Positions 40,901 through 55,900 of a DNA stretch of 64,000 bases are shown piece after piece. The notes under the pieces were generated by a model. The model did not search any database. It was not told where the DNA came from and was given only the letters and a program-made list of their open reading frames with translations. This DNA is from Rhea pennata (lineage: Eukaryota; Chordata; Aves; Rheiformes; Rheidae), in assembly GCF_028389875.1 (NCBI RefSeq), contig NC_084663.1, forward strand, positions 116,631,301-116,695,300, given 5' to 3'. The position numbers and the translations under genes were made by a program. Each line of letters opens with the position of its first letter. Within the stretch, counting starts at the first letter, position 1.

Positions 40901-43900
40901 CCTGAGCAACACCCTCATTGTTGCTGCTCTCTTGTTCTGTAAAGCAATCTATGTTAAGAGGAGATAGCATGAAACCTGAGATTAAACACAAGGTAGCTCT
41001 GTATAGGGTAGTTCATTATGTAGATTTCTGATTACTTAATGAAAGTAGTTAGCTAGTTGGTCTCTTCCTGCATGCAGCCAGTAAGTCTCTGCAATGAGTA
41101 CGATTTTTGAAAACACCCAGGTGGTTTAAGAGTGTATATCCAGTTATCACAAGAGACTTAGCACTTAGGAATCAAATCCAGTTGACTCCAGATCTAGCCA
41201 TATGGAGCTCAGATCTTATTTATGCGCTTATTTAAGCCCATACAGATGCCAATGGGTGCATAATAGCACATTCGCTAGTGCCTGTTTACTCTTCACCTAG
41301 CCAAAGTAATGGTAACGTGGATGTCAAGATTGATTTAAGGATTCCAGACAATTTAGAAAACTTACATCAGCTGTTCTTCATTCCAGAATCATGAATATAT
41401 GAATATATTTGCCCCAAAAGCTAAATCTGCTCCAGCTTACATCCATTTTTGTTTCTACCCACATCTTTGTATGTCAGCCTTAAAACAGTGCTCAAACCCT
41501 TCCTTTTCTTTAGCTGAATAACTAGGAAGATGTAAGGAATTGTTTTAGTACTTTTTAATAGAGAAATCATCTGTAGGGCCCAGTGACATGTATAGCAAGC
41601 CTCCACTGAGCTCAGTGTTACATCTGCCATACTGAATATAGTCTTGCTAGGAGTATGGGGTATTGAATTAATTAGATAGTTCTCAATGTTTTGGTGAACT
41701 TACATTACATGTAATACAGCTGATAAGCAATTCATGACAAACAGCAGCTTTGGACTGAAACAGATGTATTCTGAATTATCCCTTTTCTATAAACACACTG
41801 TCAAATCAGTTAACATACTCAGAGCTATGCTTCAAAGGAAACATAGGAAGACCTAAAATTTCATTAACATAAAGGCACTTCTCCATGTTACAAATAAAGA
41901 TCATAGAATCATAGAATGGTAAGGTTGGAAGGGACCTCTGCAGATCATCTAGCCCAGCGCTCAGTGTAGCCCATAAGGGGATTGAACCTTGGCATTAGCA
42001 GCACCACGCTCTAACCAACTGAGCTAAACCTGCCCCTCAAGTATGTAAATCCATCCCTGTTACTGGTGATATCTGTGGGGCCTCTGAGCACTGTGAACAC
42101 TCAGCATTTCATAGGATCCTGAGCCTCTGCTCAGCATTTAGCATGACTGCCTCCTCTTTGAACTAGTTTTCTGAGCCAATTTAATAATCATAGAATCAGT
42201 AAGGTTGGAAGGGACCTCTGGAGATCATCTAGTCCAATCTCCCTGCTCAGCAGGGTCACGTAGAGCATATTAGGGTTGCATCCAGGCGAGCTGTGAATAT
42301 TTCCAGAGAAAAAGACTCCACAACCTCTCTGGGCAACCTGTTCCAGTGCTCTGTCATTCTCACAGTAAAGAAATTCCCCCTCACGGTCAGGCAGAACTTC
42401 CTGTGGTTCAGTTTGTGCCCATTGCCTCTTGTCCTGTCACATGGAACAACTGAAAAGAGTTTGTCCCTGTCCTCTTGACACCCTCCCTTCACAATGTGTA
42501 CCCTACTTGTACACATTGATAAGATCCCCCCTCAGGCTTCTCTTCCCCAGGCTGAAGAGGCCCAGCTCTTGCAGCCGTTCCTCATAGGGCAGATGCTCCA
42601 GCCCTCTGATCATCCTTGGAGCCCTATGCTGGACTCGCTGCAGTAGCTCCATGTCTCTCTTGTCCTGGAGCCCAGAACTGGACACAGTACTCCAGGCCTA
42701 ACTTACGTGCCATTTCCAATACAGAGGAAGAAGAAGAGCAACAGGATCATGGTGTCTTCTCTGCTAGATAAAGTCTTTGACTATCAAATGATAGAGTTGC
42801 CCTCTGGTCCAATAATTAGTTAAATCTTGCTTATACTAGGCAGTGGAACAACTTTAGCAAGAGACAATGCTACCAAGGAAGGCTCCTGCAGACTAAGTTA
42901 TGGAAGACATGCGTTCAGATCGCTTTTCTGTTTCAGATAGAGAGAGGATTTGAATGTGGGTAAAAATTTGAACTACTAGCACAAGAAACTCTCTAACATG
43001 TACCATAGCCAATAAAACACCACTGCTTCAGTCCCAGGACTGATAATTACATATTTTTATATATATATATATATACAACTTTCACCTTCATTTCCAAATG
43101 TCTTTTGCTTTTGTTAAAAATGACCAGAAACCAGAAGCTGTGCTTTGAGCAACTCATTTGGTTCACTACTGTTTGAGAGAGAGGAGGATTTGTCCAAACG
43201 TATGATGTTTTCACTTAAATCAATATAAAACATTTTCCCCATTTTTTCACTTTCACCATCAAACTGGAAAATGGTATTTTACATGGCTCTGGTCTTGCTC
43301 TGCAACTTCTCCTCTGGGCTATTCATTCCTATGAGTGGACACAGTTACCCACTTCAAAGGCCAGTGCACGAAATCATGCCTTCAAGCATTTTAGGATAAT
43401 GTACCTTTAGGAAAAGTTTCTTCTGCAAAGTAAGCTCCTAACATAAGTAGGAGATTTCCTTGAAGCACATGGGTTTATTTCCCATTATAAGATCTCTGGA
43501 TCTTTGCATGGAAATCAAGAACTCCAAGGAGTGCCCTGCTTCTGTAGGTATTCACATCACCAGCACTGTTAAAATGGTACAGAAATTATAGAAAGTAATT
43601 TCCCTGTTGCACTAATATTACAAAAAAATGATAAGAAAAATGAGAGTTTTTTGAGTACAGTTTTTGTAATAGATGGTTCTGCATAGAGGTATCCACTGTG
43701 CCCAACAGATCTCCACCAAAGTAAGAGCCTGTAGCCATTTGTTCCTGTGTACCTTACTGTCTTTTCTGACTTTTCTCTTTTATATTTGTAGTAACATGTA
43801 CATGAGGAAACAGGAGATTTATTGGCTAAAAGAAAACAACGGATCTTGCCAAAACACATGTTACCATAGAGAATGCAAGGAAGATTCAGGTCAACAAACA

Positions 43901-46900
43901 CTCCTCAAATCATGAATTACTCGTGTTAATACACGAAAGTACTTGCAAGAAGCCTTGATAGTAGTATCCTCTAACTGAAACATGAAAGCTAGAATACTAG
44001 AATGTAATTCCCTGAAATTTTATCTGGATGTACACCAGCTGGTCAGGCATGGACTTTCCCCAAGCATTAATGACCAGCAGAGCCCTCAGTTGCTTAATTT
44101 CAATTCTCCCTAAAATGGGAACAGGTAAAAGAGAGGGTTGTGCTGGAAAGTGGGGTCCACACTCTAGGCAGATGGAGAGAGTGGGGAGAACTCAGACACT
44201 TCCATCACAACTTTCACCATAGCATGAAGTACCCTCGGGCTGGATTTTGTCTTCATCCCCTCTTTCCTGTGAGATGATACTAGGCTAAGAAGAAGGGCTG
44301 ATAGCAAGGCAACAGAGATTTTCAAAATCCTTTAGGTGCCTTCCAACCCAACAAAGTATCATGATTTTGTTATATGACGGTATCTTGTGACATCATGATT
44401 TTTTTTTAAGTATCAATATTGTGAAAGATCCAAAGGGTCTACATCTCATATTCAGTGACAGTGATTGAAAAGCTTTTGCCTTCTTTCTTGTACTAGGAGA
44501 TGTATGTTCCTCCATGTGTACACGGACAGCCAGTCCTGTGTGTAGTTCTCCTGAGAGTAGATGTAACTGAAGTAATGATACCACTATAGGCAGATCTGGA
44601 AATACTTACACACTGAAGCTATTAGAGTCATGCTAGCTATAGACTTTTAAGTGCCGTAAATCACAAACCGTGTAAGGCAGTCAAAATCCAGGAAATCCTA
44701 GACATTGAAATACAGGCACTTCAAGGAGCACTTAGTAGATGAACAGAAACCCTGAGCCTAGTCCTCTGTGAGGAAAAAAAGCAAGAACTGCTAATTCAGA
44801 GCTGCTGAAGAAAATGTGACTAAGAAGTCCTTTCTAGATTACAAGTATCACTGGCCCAGGGTCAGTAGGTTTACCCTTCTATACCTGAGCATCATCTACG
44901 TGCCTTATATTTTTACTAGCTAATTAAAGGACTGATTTCAAATGCAGGTCATATGGGCAGTTGTGCAAGAGGTAAACTGCAGAATGGAAAAGACCTGGGG
45001 CTGCAGAGGAGTTTGTTAATAATGCAGCGTAGGACCTCTTCTTCAGGGACACTGTGGAAAAGCAGGGCAGGCTGTGCTCTCGGGGAAGGAGGCAGTGGGA
45101 TCATACAGAGGGACAGCATGAGTCAGATAGATGCAGAGCCACATTTTGATAGTGGTACGAGTGCTCATGGACATGGGGAAGGTTCATATCTTCCTTTGTA
45201 GATTTTGCCAATAGTGCCTTCTCACTTTGGGGAGAATAATCCACAGGGAACCACTACCTTACAATGGTCAGCTGAACTTTGTGGGTGCAAAGGTGAGGAC
45301 AAAATCACTCAATTTTGCTTCCACCACCAATAAGCCTTGAGTCAACTCTATCTATGCACAGACATCAGAGATGAGAAGTTCCTTGGCCATGTCACCTGAG
45401 CAAACTGGGAAATTTAGTAGATCTTTTGCACCTTATGAAGTGCTGCCTGGAGTCATTGCATGCCCCAACTCCAAGAGATCTTTCCAAGGAAAATTGCCCC
45501 CCTAAAGAGAAGGGCTGAAGCAGCGGGAAGATGAGAAGTGAATATTTGAAAGGAGGAAGAAAGTAGCCTTAATTTTTAAAGGCCAGTTAAATGTTATGTT
45601 GTGGTGAATGGGGAAGGTCAAACACTGCTGAGCAGCTATTTGAAGTTATGTGCAAGTTCAGACCCATACCACTTTGTCCATAAATGTTTTCTTTACTATC
45701 AGTTTAGGATTTTTCTTGTGCGTAGGTTTTTCTTGCTTAGATTTTTGAATTATTTGGAAAAGTATTCTTGGCACTTTAGTTAAAAAAAAAAAAAAAAAAA
45801 AGCCTCCTTTAACTTATCTGTATACATATAGACCTGAACTGTACAAAACAAAGCCAAAAACTTTTGAGCAGGGAGAATTTGTTTCCTTCTGTCACCAAGA
45901 GTGGAGTTCCATTTGTGTCTTGTTTTCTATGTTTGTGCTGGCAGATAGATCCCTTAGTCTGTGTGTATGCACATGCAAGGAGAGAAAGGTTGTGGGAGTT
46001 TTGTGCCGAATACTCACAGACTGAATTCTGAACTCAGACCCACTTTTAAGGAAACCCAAATAAAGGGCTAATCTCATGCAGACTACAAGAGCCCTGCAAC
46101 AAGCACAGGAACTGCTGCTATACTGTGAGGGGGAGAGACAGGGTATAGCTTTTCAGAAAGCCTTGATACTGTAGTCACTCTATGAAATGGCCTGTTCTGA
46201 CAGTAAGTAGTACTTCAGGATATCATACTACCTTGTTTACTGACAGTGCTTGGCCCTGGAATATAAAGATATTTTGCAACATTTTTCATAAATGCATCGT
46301 ATTGTGTGTTTTTGTGAGAATTAGCCGTTCAAATGGCCTTTTTCTGATGCATAGGCAGGACCTTCTGTACCATGCTCTTGCATAAATTACCGTATTATTA
46401 TGGTAACTTTCTTTAGGAGTTTGCAGCCTTAATGTGCTCCAGAACTCCATAGTTTCCCCCTGTCAGTTCTTATCCCCAGAGCTGATATTTGGGCTCCACA
46501 AAGCACAAGCCATCCTGATTTAGTAGTGTGAAATCTTTGCTTTCATTTGATTTTTAAAGCAAGCTCCTTATTCTTTTGCGGGTAGACACAGCCCAGAAAA
46601 CATAAAGCACTGTAAGCCAGCAGTTGGAGATGAAAGCAACGTGCAGCTGGGCTCTAGTGTTGGAGTGAAAAGCGCAGTAGGAGTTCCTCACTTGGGCCCC
46701 TGAGTCCTTAGGGCCATGTTACTTTTTATGTAATATGGATCTACATTTAAGGTGCATCCCCTGCTTGCAGTGTCTTGAGGCCTGCCCCATGCAGAGCAAT
46801 ATGGCAAAAGACAGCAAGTAGTAATGGTTGGAGAGGGTTTGACAGGACGTTGTTGCCAAATCTTGGCACAAATCACTCAAGCCAAATCTGGCTATTCCAT

Positions 46901-49900
46901 CACCTGCAGGTCTTGGGTAGTAGGATGGAAAGAAAGGGCAGGAATGCTCCTGATGTCTGAATTGAGAGAAACATTAAGAAATCAGAAGACAAATTGCTCC
47001 TCATTAAAGGCTACATGATTTACAGCATGTCATTTGCTTGCCAAAACTTCCCTGAATACAGCTAATGAGGAAGCTGAAAGAGCCTTTCCTCCAGAAACAA
47101 GGCTTTCTACTCTGTTAAATAGAAGTAATCAGATTTGATAATTTTTATTACTATGTTAAAAACCTCTTACTGGCTTCTATATCTCCATGCCATCCATATA
47201 GGTATCCACTTCAAAAAATCCACCAACACTATTGGTATGTAACAGTCAACTTTGACAGGAAGGTTTGAAGAATTAAGCGTTTTCCCAGCCATACGTTGCT
47301 GCCTTTTCTATCACTGCTAGTGGCTGACCCCAGCCTTCTAGCTTGCCAGGAAAGTGCTATTCAAAAAGCAGTTTATTTCAAACATACGGCACCAATTTAG
47401 CAAGCCACACAAATGTAAGCGTAGTTCAAGCGTTACTTAGACATTCAGGAAGACATATTACACATTTATGTTCATCTCCTGATTTGTGACTTGTTAAGGA
47501 TTGTTCAATGGAACTATTCACTCATTTTTACTCAAAATTAAGCATTGACTGAACCTTGTCCTCATCTAGACACTGTGGTAAAAGTATTTGATCAGAAGGA
47601 GGATAAGCTATTCCTAGTGTGACTGCTGCAGCTGCTTTCTTACTTGACCCCAAGCAAGCTTGCCTGAACTAGCCTGAGTGTCCCTACAGCTGACTTCTCT
47701 ACTTCCCTGTAGATATACACTTCTGTAGAGTCTGCTTGTGGGAGACTGGACAGACAAAGCTACAAGCCTTGAAAAGTGGCTTTCAGTGCTAAGCACACAG
47801 AATTCTTCTGAGCTGTACTCATTACTCAGCCAGCATTGTAGCTGCTGCAGAGGGAAAAAAAAAAAAAAAAAAAAAAGTTTTTCACCAAGTCACCAAAGGC
47901 CAAATACTTGATAGATCACAGGTAGCTGTTAAATATGGGAGGGGGAGTTGTTGTAGGTCATTCTAGCTAACAACTGTGCTATCCTGCAAAAGCAGGCCAG
48001 CCTTGGTTTACATTTGCACACCCAAGACACCAGGCAGGCTTGGAAAGTTCTCCAGAAATTGGCTTGCTAAGAGCCTGCAGGCACATGACACGTTCCCAGG
48101 ACTGGCTCCTCAGGTAGAATAGCCAAATCCAACATGTATATAGATGATAAGGAGCTATTAACTCGCACAGCAACATGGGCAAAAAGGCAAAATAAAACAT
48201 GTACTCACTGAATTTGTAGAAAACCATCAGGGCAATAGCCTGCTGTTACCTAAGACGCTGAATAATTTCAAGAGCAAGAAAGGTTGTAGAAAACATAATT
48301 CAGTCTGCCAAATTTCTGTTGTGCTCCCAATCCATTCATGTATGAATCATCTGATAGTTCTTCCTGATATGCTTCAATTGTTTTTATATTCGCCAAAATA
48401 AGCTACTGGCTCCCTAAAATGTCCATCCAAATATATTCTTGGTCATCTAAGGTGGCCAGAGAGACTAGCTGACAGCTAGACTAGCTCAGCTAACAGCTGA
48501 GTTATTTAATCACAACTCTGATATTTTCAGTCAGTCTTGAGTGCCCAGCAGCCTGCCAGGACACACAGACATTAGGTTTCTAGATCTCCAAAAAGCCAAA
48601 GCAAGAGTTGTTCTCCCAAAAATCCATATCCTAAGTTAACCCGCAATTTCTTTTTCAAACAAAGAAATCAGCATAGTATCTCTTGATGTCTCTACTCAGG
48701 TGACTTATTCCTAGATATTTAGCTTAGGGATTAACTCTAAAAATCACAAATCTTTCCCATTTTCACATATTAAAGGTGAATTTTCTTTGTCAAGAACACC
48801 AGTCTCAAATCTCCATTTTCTTTTCAAATAAGACTGTTTTGTGAAATCTTTCTGAACGTTATTGTTCCTTCCTCTGAAGTAACACACATGGGCTCAAGCA
48901 GTTGGAATATGACAAGGTGCCATCCTTGTCTGAATTTTATTACAGGAAGAAGGACTGTTTTAGTGTCAAGAGAAATATGTTTTCCACGTCTAGAAAATCT
49001 CCAGCTGGGAACACCAGCATGAGAAATATCCATCATCCATAAAAACCCACAAAACAATTGAGGTAAAACTGACTAGGACCAGGCAGGTTCAGAAAAATAC
49101 TACTTACCAAAGACTTGTGATTTTTGTACACTTCCTGTTTAAAAAAGAAAACTAACATGTTTTTGCTTTGTGAATCAGGGTTTAGCGCATGTGGATACTG
49201 AGAAATTAATCAATTTCAGAAACATTCTTTCTTTTTTGAAGGAGATTTGTAAAGCTTTGTTTGACACACAAACTTTTCCATTCAGGTAATTTCAGCTTTG
49301 ATGTAAAATACTTCCTATTTAGGGTGGGTTTTTTTATTATTAATTTTTTTATTGTAGTAAAAGGCATATGTCTTGAACAAAAATTCCCAAGTCCAAGCAG
49401 CAGAAAGGCAAGTGTAGATTTCAGCCAGGCCAGTTTTCATGCACTGCACACACTTAATGCTCTGTCCTTAGGGAGAAGTTCAGCCATATGGATGTTCTTA
49501 GTGCACACGAAGTCAGAGGTATTGTAGGCTGCTTTGAAAGTAAAGTGAGTTACCTCATATACGTAGGGCATGAATATGATGCAGTGCAGATGCCTTTGAG
49601 GTTGCTTTAGGTGTGCAAGCATAGCAGCCTTACGAGGACGGTGTTGAATTTGGTGTGGGAGGAAGAAGCTGAATGATAGCCTAGTTAAAAGCTGAGCCTC
49701 CTTAATTTCTTTGCCATGGCAGAACGGTTCCTACCAGTGTCAGGCATAGTGAGTTGAAAGCTAACATTAATATTGCACCTACACTGTAGGTGCAATAGCT
49801 ATTGTGACACACAAAAATTGATCTCACCAAACTTCAACTGAAATTAGACATCCAGTCAAATAATCTTGATAACCCTAGGAGAGATACCTGCAGAAAACAT

Positions 49901-52900
49901 TGCATCTCCCCTTATTTGCACACCCACTTGAAGATGGGATAAAGAGTTGTCCGGGTGTATTTTTTTTCTTTTCCCAAGTCATCAAGAAGGGAAAATAGGT
50001 GACTTACACTGGGCACCTCATTTGTAGATTGAGAAGACTCTTACTACAACCTTAGCATGCACGAGGAAGTCAGCATGGGGTGGTTAGCTTGCTGCAAGTT
50101 CACATTATCATTGCATGCTGACTTCCTTGCCTAGACAAATCCTAAGACCTAGTTCTGAAAACTTGCCCAGGCAAACATATACCTGAAACTGATAGCAGAT
50201 TTGTATCTCTAGTTGTGCATGTAACAGCTAGTATTTCTGATACCATCAGTGTTTTTTTTTTTTTGTTTTTTTTTTTCAGACTGTTTATCTTACACAGCCT
50301 TAAAAGTTTTATCAAAAAGGTGTTACGGGAAACAGAGATGCAAAATTATTGTCACTAGCCAGGATTTTGGAAGTCCATGCCTACCTGGAGTGAAAAAATA
50401 CCTTAACGTCAGCTATGCATGTGGTAAGAGCAAAAGTATGATCATTTTACAGTGCTTACTCTACTGACAGAGCAGAGCAATGCCAAAGGGCAGACACCTA
50501 TGGAGATACCTCCCCACACACAAACACAGAGGCTGGCTAAGTCTACCCTTCCTTTTAACATACAAAATCTGTGACATAGCCATACGCAAATACCCAAAAT
50601 ACATGAACATGTGAACAATCTCAAGACTAGACCTATACCTAACATAAATTCAGGCATTAAGTATTTTAGTCTATAAAAATGCAATTTACAATAAAATGCA
50701 AAGTACATGTCTTAACATTTTGAGAAATATTCTCAAAGTGAGATTGTGTTCTATAGAATTAACGAGCAACAGAGCTAGGAAGAGCAATCTGCCGTTGCCT
50801 GCCATCACCCAGGTAAAGCATGCCAGCATAACTGAAGCACTGCATACAGGGCCCTGTCCTGAAATCTGATTCACCTGAGCATAGCTACAACCTTCAGCCT
50901 TGCAGAGGGCTTTCCTTTCTCATAGGCAAAGTGTCGCTGAAAGTGAAAGTTTGAGGTTATTCGTCCCTTGCAAGACTGAAGCCTAGTACAGCTCATTCCT
51001 CAGACAAGAGGGAAAAGCTTTTCATACTCTTTACCATTGCTTAATATATTTACCTCATGGAAAAGCAGAATTCCTTGCAATTAGAGTTATGGGACTGCAA
51101 AGTGTAATATGCATGAAGATGGGAGAAAAATGATTGCAGAACTTTAATGTGGTGCTTTTAAATGTAATGCTTACTTCTAGGAATGGCTATGCATTAAGAC
51201 CTAAACAGATTTCAGATTTCCCCAGCCTCTGCTTTCTGCCTCTGGCTAGCTGTGGTTTGGAGGTGAGGTGTGAGGGTCAGAGATGATTGAATGATTCTCA
51301 TATGTCTCTCTACTTCAACCACAGGACATGTGGTTGCAAATTTTCATGAAGTTACTGCCTGGACTGCTTGAAAAGCTGCCAGCCCTGCTCCTTGCTGCAC
51401 GGGCACTGTCTCCCTCTGATCTGTAGGGAATCACAGCAAGCACTCCATGGAGACATACCATGGAGCCTTTACACTGTATCTCTAGTGAGTAGTGGTCAAA
51501 GGCTATGGGCTACCTGAGAAGTGCCTTTGGGAACAGCAGTGTAGGACTGTTTATCAGACTGTTGTGTACCTGAAAATCAGAGGAAAATGAACCCCAGCTG
51601 TTTCCTCGCTGACACAAGAGATTTTTTTTCAGTCTCCCCATGTGCTGGTTGTCAGGCGAGAGGCAATGCAATGACTGTTGAAGAGAACAGGAGACCTGTC
51701 TCCACACTAACACATGATATTATCGTGTGGTTTCCTCTACGCTATAACAACTTTATGAATGAGTTAATGGGAATCTGTTTAATTAAAGATAATTATAACA
51801 GATAGTCCTTTCTTACACACCCATATGATAGAAAACGAAGTGTTTGTTTGCAGTGAGTCTGTTCATTGTGTTATTTAGTTTTGCAAAAACTAGATAATAA
51901 ATAGATAGTGTTCTTGTGTATTACTGGCACATTTTGAAGACACGCTCTTCTGCCGAATCCTACTGAGCTGAGCAGTCTGAGGCAGTGGCCAGTGATGTGC
52001 AAGTCTAAATATTTTACGGATCGTCTAGCGAGCATGCAAAAAGAGTTTGGGAATATCCCAGAGTGACATTTTATATTCTTTCCCCTCACTAGAAGGTTCC
52101 TGCTAACCTGATGCTTCCCTGCAAGCTGAGGTAAATAGACTTTCCTCTGAAGTGACAGGAGCACAACTGACCAGATCACATCCTCCAAGGGCTGTGCCAT
52201 GCTTAAAGGGATTTCCATCATAGTCAGGAATGTGAAAAAATCATACTTCCTACCTCAGAGGTCAGCAGACTTTTAGAGCTAGTGTGCCATGCTGCATTTT
52301 TCATTTCCAAGTTAATTCCTGCTAGTGAAAACTTAGCAGAAGCCGGGAGAGGCTAGTTTCTCACAGCTTCAGTGCCCCAGATGACCTTCTCAGTGTCATC
52401 TTGTGTCCGCCCAGGGTAACATCTCCTGTGTCATGCTGAGGCTGGAATTCAGGAGCCTCTCCAAGGAAACATGGCTCCCCACTCCCAGAGCTGTGGCTGT
52501 GCTTCCTGGATGCCATTCAAAATCTGTGTGCTGCCTTTGGCAGCTTGCGGTAGGTTACTGGCTCCCGCCCCGCTTGACATAGTAACTCTGGCACAGACTC
52601 TAATATAGATGCGGTTATCTTGATAAAAACATTCCTTGCGCTGTTATCAGTTACTCTGTTCAGCGGCCTGATACAACCTATCTTGATTAAAGTACTCAAG
52701 TGAGGTGCATCTGAAATGAAGCCGTAACAAAAATTAATAATGCAAGCAGTCAAGAGCTTTTTCAGTTCATGCCATTTTGATTTAAGGATCTCCTCACAAT
52801 ATGCAGGCAAATTATGGAGCCGTTCAAACCCAATGGGAAGTCATAGGGAAGGGATTCAACCTGGTAGGAAATGAAGCCCTGGGAAGGTACCCTGAGGAGG

Positions 52901-55900
52901 GGGAGCAGGACGAGCACCAGCTCGCGTGCAGGAGGCCCAGCCTGGCAGTAGGCACCAGGAAGCAGCGGCTCACTCAGCGGCACTGCGGACAGCGCGTCCC
53001 CCCGGGTGGGGTGTGGAGGGAAATGCTCTCCCCCTGCCCCCAATCCCACTGGGGCTGGCAGCTGCAGTGTGGGGACCTAGAGCAGGAGAGATTTTGCAGG
53101 GCTGCAAGCCTGTTTGCTGCAGGAGCTGGACCTGAGCGTGCCGGGCACTAGATCAAGGCACTGAGACTGGACAAGAGCACAGTCCCAGCAAGCTCGTCCA
53201 AGTATGCTTCCTCCAGCAGTAATTTCCTTATGCTTGTGTACCTTTTGCAAACCCCATACCTCTTACAGACTTCACGCTTCAAGCCTCTGAGCAGCAAAGC
53301 AGTTAACCATATGCCCACAAGTAAGCGTGCCCCCTATACCGTGCTGCAAAAGGAGAGACTTAAGGAAGTGCTTTGGGGGATCAGGCCCAACTGCTCAACA
53401 GGATGCAGCTTTCTAAAAGCGGTACCAAGGATTCCTTGTTCACTGTCTTCCAGATACTTTAAATCTGTCATCTCACAAGTAGGTTGTTCATAACAGCTGG
53501 GCCTGCACCTTCGGAAGGCAGTCTAGAAACAAACAAAGCTGTTCACTTTCTGCCCTCTGCACCACCAAAAAGCCCTGCCATGGCCACACAGCTAAGAATT
53601 ATGATGATGTGTAAGCCAAAATAGGAATTATCTTACTCTCCCCTGTCTGTGTTGGCTTTGTGTTGCAAACAGGAGTAAAAAGTCCTTTAAAAAAATCCTT
53701 CATCAGGAAAGGAAACAGCTATGACTTTGAGCCCACACACAAAGAAAATTTCTACTCAGAAAACAATGCTATTTTTAGTTATTTTTCAAAGTAAAACTAT
53801 GCTAAGTCTCAAACTTCAGTCTCCTCCGTTCAGTTCAACTTTTTTAAACACTGCTTATTGGCAAACATTTGTATGTGGAATAGGGGTGAGCTTCATACTT
53901 GAAATTTCTTTCTTCTTTTTTTGCTTCACATCATTGGTCTAAAAATCAATCAATCTGCCTTCATGTAAAACAGAGAAGAGATGCCAAGATCCAAATATCT
54001 GAAGGGCCCATTCATCTAACACAGAATATGCAAACTCTGAACATGTACATGATGCTCCTTCTTTTCGGTCTCTTTAGTCCTTTTAAAAAGAGTGTGAAAG
54101 CTTTCCGAGGGTAAAATATTAATTAAATGAAAAGGCGTCCAGCCCACTCCCACCTTGTAGAGCTCTTCAGCCCAGAGCACCGTCCTTCCCTGGAGCTGCT
54201 CATTTTGGAGGGTTGGCAGAGCATGTCACGCAAGATTTTAAACATTTCTCTGAAAATTACAGCAAATTATCCTGCCACTTCCCCTTTCAGGCCTGCCTAC
54301 CGTGCTGACCCCGAGCAGTCGCGATGTGACGGCCCACTGGCCTCTGTGTGCACGGGGCGCTGCTTGACCCTACGGGCGTGCGTACGCGGCCTCGGCGGTC
54401 AGGGTTTTGGGGGCATCTGACAGGGTTAGATCATAACCAGGTTAGTAAAAGTCAAGGGAGCCCCGCAGGCTGCAGCCCGCACGGCTGCGAGGTGGGTAAG
54501 AAACTGGGGCTGCCCAGTGCGGTGGCTCTGCGACCGCTGCCAGCCCCAGCGGGTGAGGGAGCATTTTGGGGCCGCCAAGAAACCCGTCCTGGCTGTGGCG
54601 CCCGGGAGAGGTGTGTGCCCTGGCCGGGCCGCCGAGCAGCACCCGCTGCTCAACCAGCGCCTGCTGCCTGGCCCTGGGGTGCCACCGTCGTAAGCACCCG
54701 GGGTAAAGTGTGTCAGCGGCGGGACTGGTGATTAACCGGGGCTCTGGTTTGTGAAACTAACAGTACCCAATTTGTCTTTCTCCTTTTTAGTTCCTAAATT
54801 TATCCTTACAGCTGTCGACCCACTGCTCACCGATAGCAAGCCCTCTGTGAAACAGAACGATGGTAAGTACGGTATTTAGGAAAAATGGTTTACTGACACT
54901 GCCTTTAACTGAAAGGGGACCTTTTCCCACCGCAGAGCTTGGTCTGACAGAGTTGGGGGTGGGAAAATGGACCAAGCCCTAGAACTGCTGCTCTTCACCC
55001 CAGCCGGCAGAGCGGCAGACGGGGAACAGGCTGGGATCCTGCAGTCACAGCAAGGCTGCAAAATGAAGGACCTCTCTGGACGTGCAGTCAGGGCTACATG
55101 GCAAGAAAGCCCGATTGTGGACCGAAGGCCTGGGAAACCTGCTCTCATCTTAAGCTCTGGTAGCAACGATGGACGCATTTGCTGGAGGACAGACTGCAGG
55201 ACTTCCCCAGTGCCTGTTCCTGGTGAGGAGCGATCTCCCCTTCAGCAGGCCCTGGAGGAGCTGCCAAGGGACACCTGCCACCACGGACACAGCTGGGAAG
55301 GACGGTACTGCAGCGCACAGTGAAATCCCTGCCGGAGCTCCTGCACACCCATGGAAGGAGCATCGAGAAATGTTTTCCTTTCGACTGTTTGTTCTCAATA
55401 AGGAATCGGTTAATGCGCTCCCATGCAGAGCTGAAGATTTTTAGAGCAGAGCGTCTCCTCCTTATAAATTGTACGTAGGCCATAGTCATGATTGCAAATG
55501 CGTGCAATACCTTCAGTGGGATCTTAATCTCTGGTTAAGACTTCCAGGTGTGACAGAGAGACAAGCAATAAGGGAGATATACTGGGAAGACCTCATGTAA
55601 AGCACTGCTGTCTACTGTATAATATGTCTTACACCATATGCAAGCAGCTGTGGAGCTTTTACTTACATCAGCTTGTGTGTCATGCAAACAAAGAGTAGTT
55701 CAGGTGTACTGTGTTTTGACTCAAAGGGACACAAGTATCAGGCTATCCATAATCAATGTGCTATTTGTTAACTTTTATTAAAAGTGGATTTGCAGTCCTT
55801 TTAGACTTTCAAGGGTTATACCAACACCTATTCTTCTTAAAGGCAAAGAAAATGAATATATGGCTAATGCATATCACCATCATCACAATCCGGAATGTAC

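Larger units (their letters stand above)
38845..50279 (+). other. EVA1C: EVA1C intron 4
   Basis: About 11.4 kb. Holds the SINE (41900), the CR1 (42187), a possible CR1 tail (44328), simple repeats, the 27-bp palindrome (49771) and the hairpin (50064). Ends in a long interrupted T tract before exon 5. Confidence 0.88.

Noticed and set aside
41900..42036. A functional tRNA-Ile or tRNA-Ser gene
   Set aside because: A and B boxes are present, but the T-stem is partly deleted, the acceptor stem is degenerate and the 3' side continues into a CR1 tail, so it is a SINE.
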